Shown: positions 48,272 through 57,446 of the stretch, one piece after another
How the letters are laid out: the number at the start of each line of letters is the position of its first letter
How positions within the stretch are numbered: the first letter of the stretch is position 1
Source of the DNA: Polytrichum commune
Lineage: Eukaryota > Streptophyta > Polytrichopsida > Polytrichales > Polytrichaceae
NCBI GenBank assembly: GCA_950295325.1
Contig: OX485804.1
Span: 54,498,001 to 54,562,000, forward strand
Length of the DNA: 64,000 bases
Direction of reading: 5' to 3'
Notes under the pieces: generated by a model
Told to the model about the DNA's origin: nothing
Database searches by the model: none
What the model saw: only the letters and a program-made list of their open reading frames with translations
Translations under genes and position numbers: made by a program

Positions 48272-49244
48272 TGTCGCGCACCTCTCCATGAGGAGTGCCC
48301 GAAACACCATGGGCACAAGGGGGACCCCGGAGTGACACCCGGGACTTGTGGCGCCGTTGGTGAGAGGGCCCAAGTGATCCTAGTGTGGGTGAGGGCCCCG
48401 GGCGTTGGGAACGCCTCCCACCCACGGAGACTAGGAGGCATGAGGGTAAGGCCATGAGCTATGCGTAGCTCATGGCGTGGTGATTCTAGAATGCTCAAGA
48501 TCACCTCAAGCGGAGGTGTGAGCTAGGAGTTATGGCCATTTGAGTGGGGCGCTGTCCCGGGACAGCGCCCTGGTACAGCAGTGCCTGGGAGTGATTCCCG
48601 GGACTGCCAAGGTTCAAACAGGCATAACTTGGTCAATACTTGCCTGAATAGGGCAAGTGAGGAGTCCATCGGCATCTACGTGAAGCGTAGATGAAGATGG
48701 AGTGGTCGCTTGTTAGAATCAGACATCATACAAGGAAGTTATGATGGTCTGAAGCTGCTGGGGGCTTCTAGGCCCAGCGGCTAAGGGAAAGTGTCCACTT
48801 GGCCCCAACTCTTGGTGGAGAGACAAGAGGTTGGTTGACGGTGGGGTAGGGGCCCCGCGTAGAGTCCTAGAGGCTTATATGGGTGAGGTGGTGTGGCCTC
48901 ACCCACCCGAGGCCGAACGGCACGGCCTCCATGGGCTTTGGCCCATTGTGAGGCCATAGTTGCCTAGTATGGTTCGGGTTGTTGTAGTGTTGCTCCGGCA
49001 ATGCGATGATCAACATAGGATTGGACTTCCATGGATGGAAGTCCACATCCAGGAAATGGGTTACCGATTAAGGGGTGAGTCCCGAAAGCAAAGTAGGAGG
49101 GTTGGTTCCCTCCTATGAACTATTTGGTCCGGGGTAAGAGGAGCTAACCATTAGCATGGCGGAATGCGAATGGTTAGCGCTCGTAACCTTTGCTAGAATT
49201 GAAAATTGGCAAGATTGTCAAGGGGGCTAGCAAGGGTTGCGACA
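48272..49244 (+). repeat. 5' LTR of chromovirus B, 973 bp
   Basis: TGTCGCGCACC start, GGGTTGCGACA end. It contains a row of hairpin-capable inverted repeats: AGCTATGCGTAGCT near 48458-48471, the palindrome at 48547-48570, CTTGCC..GGCAAG at 48639-48657, CATCTACGTGAAGCGTAGATG-type near 48673, GACTTCCATGGATGGAAGTC near 49025. Confidence 0.93.
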
Positions 49245-49246
49245 CG

Positions 49247-49264
49247 TGGTATCAGAGCAGGGTT
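49247..49264 (+). other. Primer-binding site for initiator methionine tRNA (copy B)
   Basis: TGGTATCAGAGCAGGGTT, two bases after the LTR end, is the classic complement of the 3' end of plant initiator tRNA-Met used by chromoviruses to prime minus-strand DNA synthesis. Confidence 0.93.
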
Positions 49265-52200
49265 CCAATTTTTGAGCTAGCACTTTGAGGTAGACATGGC
49301 TATCAAAAATGCGGGTTATGATGGTGAGCCCGGGGTTTCCAAAAGGTTGTGAGGCTCAAATTGGAACAAGGATCATGTGCAAGTGGATTTTGACCATACC
49401 ATTGATTCTAATGACAATGGTGGGGATGAGGGTGGATTCGGTGAGGAAAATGGAGGAGTGCTTTGAAAAGGCTCCCGCAAACCTCGAAAAGTATTCGGGG
49501 GCTAGAATACCGAATGCACCCAAAACCTTGGAGGGCATTAATATTGGATTGAAATTCCAATTCGAAATGCTTAGAAGGTGGTGATGTTGAAATGAACTTG
49601 GGGCACATGAGGCACGCGGGGTCTCTTAAGGCGTATATGTGCGAATTTTAGACCCAAATGAATGGTACATCTAGGATGGACGAGCTTTCTAAGAAATGCA
49701 TCGTTTTAGGTGGGTTTCAAAACCGGGTGGTGAAAACCATGTTCAAGACCCCAAAGCTTCTTGAAGACGTAGTGCGAATCATAAAGATTTGAAGAGCATT
49801 GAAGCCAATGGTCCTAAGAAAAAGTTGGGCGGCACATCACCACAAAGTAGGTTTAGCCGAAAGAGGTCCCAAGGAAATGAGCGCAAGTAGTTTGGCCCAT
49901 TATACCAAGGCAAATCATGCTAGCTCATGCCGCGGACGGAATGTGAGAAGGTGGCTTGGTGGTACCAAGCTAGATCATATTTGTGCCACGGACGGAGTGT
50001 TAAAAATTGGCCTTGCGGACCAAGCCAAACTCATGGTGTTGCCGAGGACCAAATGTTAGACGATGGCTTTGTGGCCAAGGCTAGTAGCCTTAAGCCAAGG
50101 CCAACTATTTTATACCTTGAGGCTCAAATGAATGGGACAAACGTCTAATGGGTTAACAAAAAGGCAAGCCATGCCTTCTTGAGCCCAAAACTCACAAGGG
50201 AGTTGGGACTTGCCGATTGATAGAGCGGGCAAGCCCACCAAGGTGCGGTTTGGAAAGAACAACCGCATGAGACAAAGGAGGCCGCGATGCATGTAACCTT
50301 TCAATGTGGGACATTGGATTTTTGTCAAAATTTCACACCAAGTGAAATAGATGAAATGCATGTCATTGTGAAGGCCACCTTCTTTGAAACTCACATGATA
50401 GATGTGAGGTGCAAGCCGGTGTGCTTGCGGTGCATTATGATGTGTCATAATGGCAAAGAATTCAAGTTCAAATTAACAAGGACTCCTATGGTAGGAGGAC
50501 CTAAGTTGAATTTGGTCTTAATGGACCGAATGAAAAAAATAAAAAAATAAAAAAATAATGGTCGTGGTTCAATTGGAGCAACTCCAAGGAACATATGGGG
50601 AGGCTAGGAAAGATGGCCCTCCCCCAAACAACATTGGTGTGATGTTGGTGAGATACAAGGATGTATTCACCAATGTGTTGCCCAAAAAAAAATTACCGCC
50701 AAGGAGTGAAAAATAACTTTGCTCAACGAGAGATTGAGTTCTTGAGGTATGTGGTGACAAAGGAAGTTGGTGGACGAACATGAAGAATGTCAAGGCAATC
50801 CAAAAGGAGAATTGGCCCTTGATTCAAAAAGGGCTTAGGTCATTTGTTGGCCTAGCCAATTAGTACCACCACTTCATTCGAGAGTTTTCTAAGGTTGCTA
50901 GGACCTTATTCAACTTATTGAGGAAAATGGCTATCCCAAAAGTGGGATAAGCCTTGTCACCAAGAATTTGGGGAGTTCAAAAACAAGTTCTCTTCGCCGC
51001 CCTTGCTTAAGTTCGCGGACTTTTGACAAACCTTTTGAGGTGCATACGGGGGCGAGTGACTTTACCATTGGTGGATGTTGATGCAAGATGGATGGCCATT
51101 GTATATGAGAGCATGAAGCTCGATGGTTGTCCAGCCTTGTGCGACTTGTGAAAGAAATGGCTATCCCAAGAGTGGGTTGAGCCTTGTCTCCAAGTCTTTG
51201 GGGAGCTTAAGACCAAGTTCTCTTCGCCGCCCGTGCTCAAGTTTGCGAAATTTGACATACCTTTTGAGGTGCATACGGTGGCGAGTGACTTTACCATTGG
51301 CGGATGTTGATCCAAGATGGATGCCCATTGCATATGGGACCATTAAGCTTAAAGGTTGTCGAACCTTGTGCGACTTGTGAAAGAAATGGCTATCTCAAGA
51401 GTGGGATGAGCCTTGTCCCAAAGTCTTTGAGGAGCTTAAGACAAAGTCCTCTTTGCCACCCGTGTTCAAGTTCGCGGAGCTTGAAAAACCTTTTGAGGTG
51501 CATACGGGGGGCGAGTGACTTTGCCATTGGCGGATGGTTAATGTAAGATGGATGGCCATTGCATATGAGAGCGTTAAGCTCGATGGTTATCCGACCTTAT
51601 CCGACTTGTGAAAGAAATGACTATCCCAAGAGTGGGATGAGCCTTGCCACCAAGTCTTTGGGGAGCTTGAGAACAAGTTTTCTTCACCGCCTGTGCTCAA
51701 GTTCGCGTAGCTTGACAAACCTTTTGAGGTGCATACGGGGGTGAGTGACTTTGCCAATGGCGGATTGTTGATGTAAGATGGATGACCATTGCATATGGGA
51801 GCATGAAGCTCGATGGTTGTCAAAGAAGACAACCAACTCATAACAAAGAACTTCTTTGCCGTAGTGCATTGCTTGAAGATGTGGCGACACTATTTGGGGT
51901 CGCACAAAGCAAAGATCTACATGGACAATGTGTCCTAAAAGAATTTTGACATTCAAGCGCAAGTGAGCGCCAAGTCATTGCGGTGGCATGATAGTTTGGC
52001 GCTTATGAAGGTGGATTGGATCCACAAACCGGACCAAGGAAATGTGGTGCCGGATGCGCGAAGTAGACTGGAAGAGTTCCAAGCAATGAGAACCATCCAA
52101 ACCTTGTGGCTAATGTGTACCGGCGAAGGAAACTTGTGATGCAACATACGGGAGGGGTAAATTAACTACCCCAAAGCACAAAAGCTTTTAGGTAAGCTTC

Positions 52201-53630
52201 GCAAGAGCAAGGTGCTCTAAGAGGTTAAGTTGGTGGACGGATTGTTCAAGTGCTAGCAAAGTTGGGTGTATGTGCCACAAGGCAAGTTGAGGCTATCGGT
52301 TTTGAAGGAGGAATATGATAGTCCTATTGCCGGCCATAGAGGAGAAAGAAAAAACCGCCATAGAATGGTGTCAAAGAGGTACCATTGGCGATGCATAAAG
52401 GAGGATATAACCCACTTTGTGAAGGCGTGAATAAAGTGCCAAGTGAACCGAGCCTCTTACCAAAAGCGAGGCGGTTTCTTGCAACCGTTGCCTATCCCGT
52501 CGGCGCCATGGCATAGTATGTGCATGGACTTGATCACAAGTTTGCCGGAGTCACATGGGTATGATGCCATCTTGTTGATGGTAGAGCGGTTTGCCAAGTT
52601 GGCACACATGGTGCCGATTGTGGGAACCGCCACCGCGTTGGAGACCGCATAGCCTTTTCTCAAAGGATGGTTGAGGCACCACGGGTTGCCAAGAGTGATT
52701 GTGTGGGATCAAGATCCAAAGTTCACAAGTGCATTTTCAATGCATTTCTCTAAGGAGGTCGGAATGAAACTAAGGTTTAGCACGACCTTGCATTCCCAAA
52801 TGGATGGGAAAGCGGAGCGTGTGAATGGAGTCTTGAAGCAATACTTGAGGAACTTGGTGGGGGCGGACCAAGGAGATTGGGCGGACTATGTGGGTCGAGC
52901 GGAGTGTAATTGCAATGTAGCCACGCACTTGGCTACCAAGGGGTGGTCTTTCGTGGTGGCTTATGGAGTGGATGCGCTCAAACCTATTAACCTAGCTCTC
53001 GAGGGGGCACATTCAACACTCGAGTTCAACCAAGATGGTGAGGACTTGGCCAAGAAGCGTGAACAAGTCTTGGAGATGACCAAGTTGTTGGTGGAGAAAG
53101 CCCGAAGGTGCTACGGAGTGCAAGTCAATGCCGGAAGACGCGAAGTGGAGAATGAGGTGGGCCAAAAGGTGTTGTTGAATGTGAACAACTTGACTTAGCC
53201 AGAAGGCCTCACTCCAAAGTTCATGTCCAAAATTGGAGCTCCGTTTTCCATTGTGGAACAAGTGTTCAAGGACATATATAAGTTGGAATTACCGCCGGAG
53301 ATCAAAGTGCATCCGACATTTCATGTCTCATTCCTAAAGCCATTTAAGGAGGACACCTTGTGGCCCGATCACAAGCAAGTGATTAGGCCACGTCCCGACC
53401 TTGTCGAGGTCATTTGGAACATGAGGTAGGAGGGCATCCTCAAGTGTTGGAAGCCCAAGTGAAAAGGAAAGAAAATGTACAAAGGAGTACTTGGTGAAAT
53501 GGTGAGGATATCATGAGAAAGAAGTGGCTTGGGTGGCGGCAAGAGACATGGTGAACACCAATGAATTGGTGAAGCACTTTGAAGAAACTAAGGCTAAGGA
53601 TTCCAATAAAATGAAGCGTAGGCATTGATG
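49265..53630 (+). pseudogene. Gag-pol remains of copy B without RT core
   Basis: Gag (49300-50280) is fragmented. A pre-RT block (MLVRYKDVFTNVLP..LPPR) at 50643-50710 jumps directly to the post-RT block (NFAQREIEFLRYVVTKE) at about 50720, so the fingers-palm region with the YxDD box is gone. LRSFVGLANY follows near 50835, then repeated RNase H-side segments. Integrase: first Asp region CMDLITSLPES (52520), second region VWDQDPKF with Asp (52706), third region DGKAERVNG with Glu (52805), so the catalytic triad is kept, unlike copy A. From 52443 to 53429 the frame is open except for TAG at 52650 and 53196. A chromodomain-like segment (EYLVKW..W..ARDMVNTNELVKHFEE) is at 53482-53600 in another frame with a TGA at 53503. 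Confidence 0.85.
50927..51830 (+). repeat. Tandem array of about 230-bp units within the RNase H region of copy B
   Basis: Four consecutive copies of a segment running from GGCTATCCCAAGAGTGGG through TTTTGAGGTGCATACGGG to AAGCTCGATGGTTGTC, spaced about 229-231 bp (landmarks GCGACTTGTG at 51141 and 51370, CCGACTTGTG at 51601). Copy A holds about three units of the same segment, interrupted by solo LTR C. Frames are broken, so the array is not translated as one protein. Confidence 0.85.
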
Positions 53631-53639
53631 AGGACATCA

Positions 53640-54444
53640 ATCTTCTTTAGTGGGGGGAAAGACGCTAGTAGCACACTTAGCTTCGAGGTTAATTAGTCCA
53701 CAACATGAACTTGTTCTTTGGCTTGAGGGAATAAAGTCCAAACTTTAGTGGTGCAAAGAGAAAAGTATGAGATGAGGTCCTAGTCTTGTACTTGTGCTTG
53801 GTTAATGGAAGAGGGGGAATAGACATGCCAAACTAGGTTGGGTAAGCCGAGTAATTGGGGGCCATGGCTTAGACGGGCCTTGGATAAAACCAAGAAACCT
53901 CTTAGCCATGGGCTTGTCCGGGCGGGGGCAAGGTGATGGCGCGTGCTCATAAAAGTGCTACCCGCGAGCTAACGAGAGTTGGCGCATGGGAGTCATGAAC
54001 CCATGTCTTGAAAGAGCAAAGTGGGAACCGAGTCGGGCGGGACTTGGCATCACCCCCGTGCGATCGAGGCGTGGCTTAACAATGGAAAGCCATCTCGGAG
54101 TTGCAACCGAGACAACTTAGTGGAAGCGTTGAGGTCTCGCCTAGATGTGTCATGTTAGGCTAGTGGAGCCTAACGGGGGGAGGCCCCAAAGGAGGGGCAA
54201 CCCAAGTGAGTCCCAAAGTAGGTGGGTCTAGTGTAGGTTAGGTCCTTGGAGGAGAGATCCAAGGTCGCTAACGGACCACCTAGGAACGACACCTTTGGGA
54301 CTATGCCAAATTTGAAGATGCATTGTGGGGGTCGCGCCCTAAGGTAAACACAATGCCGCACCATAGAGGATGGCAACTTGAGAATTGGTGTGCCAACTAC
54401 GAGTATAGTCGATGAGGGCATCGACTCCGTTTGGTGGGGGTGAG
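53640..54444. other. 3' noncoding region of copy B
   Basis: About 800 bp between the chromodomain and the 3' LTR, matched in copy A at 43722-44520. The last bases before the LTR (TTGGTGGGGGTGAG at 54431-54444) are purine-rich and probably the polypurine tract for plus-strand priming. Confidence 0.6.
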
Positions 54445-54547
54445 TGTCGCGCACCTCTCCATGAGGAGTGCCCGAAACACCATGGGCACAAGGGGGACCC
54501 CGGAGTGACACCCGGGACTTGTGGCGCCGTTGGTGAGAGGGCCCAAG
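54445..54547 (+). repeat. First 103 bp of the 3' LTR of copy B, cut by element D
   Basis: Identical to the first 103 bp of the 5' LTR at 48272-48374. The continuing TGATCCTAGTG seen in the 5' LTR is replaced by the LTR start of element D. CCAAG at 54543-54547 is the predicted target duplication of D. Confidence 0.95.
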
Positions 54548-56556
54548 TGTGAGCCCAAAAGGGTGCCCACATTTAGTCTTAGACCCTTGAAACGTTAGTT
54601 GATGCACTTTGAAGTAGCATGTTACTTCACAAAAATATAAAAAGAGTGAAATGTTAGTCTTAGAAGTACCATGTTGTAAGAGGCTAGGATGTGAGTTGTT
54701 ATTGTGTTTTTACCTTCGGAAGGATTTGAGTGAATGAGGATAGGTAAGGAGAACTTGGATTGAGTAGTTAGTGAGTAGGCTAGTACAAATGGATGGAGAC
54801 AACCAAAGTGACTCAAGAGGCAAGTGCATTCGAATTGGGATGAATGGAGGATCACATGGAGCGCACAAGTGGACCACCTCATCATGGCCACTTAATGGGG
54901 AAGGCCCAAGGAAGAATGCAAGGTGGAGGATAAGCAAATTCTCAAAGCACCAATCAAATCACGAGTTAAGCATCGTGGTTTGAATTAAGTGGTGAGCGAC
55001 GATTTGGGAAAGTAAGGGGAGAAAGTTATGGCGGCGGAAAGCGAAGGAGGCTAAGTTTGGGTTGAAGCATCCCAAGTTTGGTAAAGTGTGGTAGGTAGAA
55101 AGCCAAGGCTAGTTAAATGTTCGAATTAGGATCCTTGTTGATCATTTGAGGGAGGAAGGCTTAAAAGATAGGATTGGCGCCTACTAAGTAGGAGGAAATC
55201 TCAAGGGCTTATCGTGAGCCTTGAGGGTGCTCACCCCCTCAAGCTTACTATATAATCCCTCATTCTTCCCTCACTCATCCTCTCTTTCCTTTGTGCTCCA
55301 AGGCACCCCACGAGTTATAAGTGTGGGTGTGGGAAGCCATATTGGAGCACATGTGTGTGCTTAGTTTTTAGTTTGAGAGCCAAGGCTTGTTAGCCTTGAA
55401 GAGGGCTTGACCTCTTGGTAGAATTAGTGTTGACGTGAAGGATTTTAAAGTTAATTCATGATTCCAATTTGTGGTACTTAAAGTTCATGTTTTGAATACA
55501 CGTGGTTGCAAGTTCCATGTTTAAGAGTTGAGCACTTGATGTTGTGATGAGTGCAAAAATATACTTGTGTGCATTAGTTAGTCTTAGTGAAGTTAGGAAA
55601 TTCTCTCTCCCCCTCTCCTCTCTAGGATTTTAGGATTTTAGGATTAGAGAATAATTGTGTGATTAGAAAGGGGTTGTTAGTAGAATTAGGGAAATTAGGT
55701 AGGAAGATTAGTTAAGGGCTTGAATAATTAGTGAGGTAGTTGGGGATTACAACTACAAAGTTGTGGATTCATGAAGGAGCTGGGTTTATGAAGGAGCTGG
55801 GTTTATGAAGGAGCTAGGTTTATGTAATTAGAAAGTAAAGAGATGGGTTCATGAAGGAGCTTAGTAGATAGCCTACCTAATTAGCTCATAGACAAGTAGT
55901 TAGTTACATTATGCTAGTTAGTGTTATGGTGGCTTTTACAAGTAAATGTATTTGAGATTGACTATAGAGAATAGTGTTTTTTTTAACACTTGCATCCTCT
56001 CTTTAAAAATAAACCACGTGCACAAATTAATGGAGAATGTGGAGCACTCTCGCGATGGCAAGACAAAGGAAGCAAAGACCAAAGGTGCGAGGGAGAGATT
56101 GACATAAGTCACATAAGTATTTCTTAATACTTAAAGGCTTATGTACGGTATGGAGACACCAAGTGAGACCTCTTATAGTAGCGATACGGAATACACAAGT
56201 GATAGTTCAAGTGGTAGTATAGAGTCAACGGCACGGACTCCATTTAGGAGAGGGATATCCTTAAGGGCTTGTGTAGCTAAAGCGGCCGGATGGACGTTAG
56301 AAGCAAACAAAGACAAAATAGCACCCGAGCATAAGGAGGTTAAAATAACATAGTTAACTTGTGCATTCTCCACATACGTATTGAAATTGTACATTGAGTT
56401 GTTAAAAGTGAAATTCCAGTTAAATCCAAGACCACTTGAAGGGTGAACCTTGCACTATGGACTCATCCAAGTCCAAATCCAATACCGCGGAGGAATGTGA
56501 GCCCAAACCCACTACTCGGACTACGGACGCTTAAGGGTGGGGGGTTTGGCCTCACA
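54548..56556 (+). repeat. 5' LTR of element D, 2009 bp
   Basis: Starts TGTGAGCCCAAAAGGGTGCC and ends GGCCTCACA, so TGTGAG/CTCACA are perfect inverted ends. TATAAAAAGAGTG lies only about 95 bp from the start, implying a very short U3. Tandem ATGAAGGAGCTGGGTTT-type units occur at 55770-55860. The last 61 bp (56496-56556) form a stem: TGTGAGCCCAAACCC pairs with the terminal GGGTTTGGCCTCACA at 14 of 15 positions. Confidence 0.93.
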
Positions 56557-56560
56557 TAAT

Positions 56561-56580
56561 TGGTGCGTCCGCCGCGAGGG
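56561..56580 (+). other. Primer-binding site of element D (tRNA not identified)
   Basis: TGGTGCGTCCGCCGCGAGGG begins four bases after the LTR and starts with the TGG that pairs with tRNA CCA. It is not the initiator-Met type. The complement implies a tRNA with an acceptor stem GCGTCCG/CGGACGC; I suspect an arginine tRNA but cannot confirm it. Confidence 0.7.
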
Positions 56581-57446
56581 AAGCGGAAGGTAGTTACAAG
56601 ACTTGGAGGCAACTAGGAAAAATTGGAGACACAAACTTGAGAGAAGGGAAGGAGCACCCGAAACTCGGTAAGTATTCTCTCTTTGGGTTACATTTGAATT
56701 CATTGTATTTCAACTATTCCTTGGAATGAATTGCATTGTCAATTACGCAAATTCATTTTTGAGGAAGGAGCGCGGCGAAGGTACGTCCTCAACCTTTTTG
56801 GGGATTTGCTAAGAACTTAAAAGGAACCTATAACCGAGTAGCTCATTAAAACATTAGAGGGTAAATTCACCTTAGGACATTGAACTTTGACACTCACCTC
56901 GGGGTGAGTCTCAAAGTTTTGGGAGTTGTCATTTCATGCTCTAGATTAAATTAATATTTCACAAAGTTTATGGTGTTGTTACATTGAGTCACGATTGAGG
57001 GGAGTGCTAACTCACAGGGGGATGCGATTGCTCAAGGTATGTTTATTTCTTCAAAGTGAACTCATTAACTAATTAAGGAATGCCTTTTGTACTCGTGATT
57101 GTTGTTATCCGTTGTAGAGGGTAATTCCCGAATTGTGGATGGTGTGAGAAGTTGAAGGGTGAAGCCTCGACTTTTAACATAATCTACTCGGAAGGTCACC
57201 CCCTCACAATCGGTATTGTGGTGAGTGTTAATTTGCGGGAAGGTGCGGAGGTGATGCTCCGACTTAACCAAAAAATTAACATGAACATGCCTATCCCCTA
57301 TTGGGATTCTTTCACCTAAGTGGGCTTGCAGGTTCTTTTCCTCACCTCCTAAAAAAATTATAACCACACCAAGACAAGTGAAAATATTAAGAGGGGAATT
57401 GCTAGGATTATGTGTGGTCAAGTGAGGGTCGATCGATTCTTATGGA
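56581..57446 (+). other. Untranslated leader of element D
   Basis: About 870 bp between primer site and gag start without a supportable frame. It would hold packaging and dimerisation signals, which cannot be pinpointed. Confidence 0.6.

Larger units (their letters stand above)
48272..54547 (+). mobile_element. Ty3/gypsy chromovirus copy B (plus strand), inserted into copy A
   Basis: 5' LTR 48272-49244, initiator-Met primer site 49247-49264, internal region to 54444, and the first 103 bp of the 3' LTR (54445-54547) before element D interrupts. The preceding pentamer ACATC (48267-48271) is the predicted target duplication. The internal region is about 5.2 kb. Remains of gag, protease-side sequence, RNase H, integrase and chromodomain are present, but the RT catalytic core is absent. 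The visible 103 bp of the 3' LTR are identical to the 5' LTR, so insertion is not very old. Confidence 0.92.

Noticed and set aside
48272-49244. Row of short inverted repeats considered as a CRISPR-like array
   Set aside because: The repeats differ from each other, spacing is irregular, and they lie inside an LTR of a plant retroelement.
52443-53429. TAG codons in the integrase as evidence of a changed genetic code
   Set aside because: The cellular genes and element D use TAA/TGA normally and TAGs are explained by a defective shared parent; no sign of recoding.
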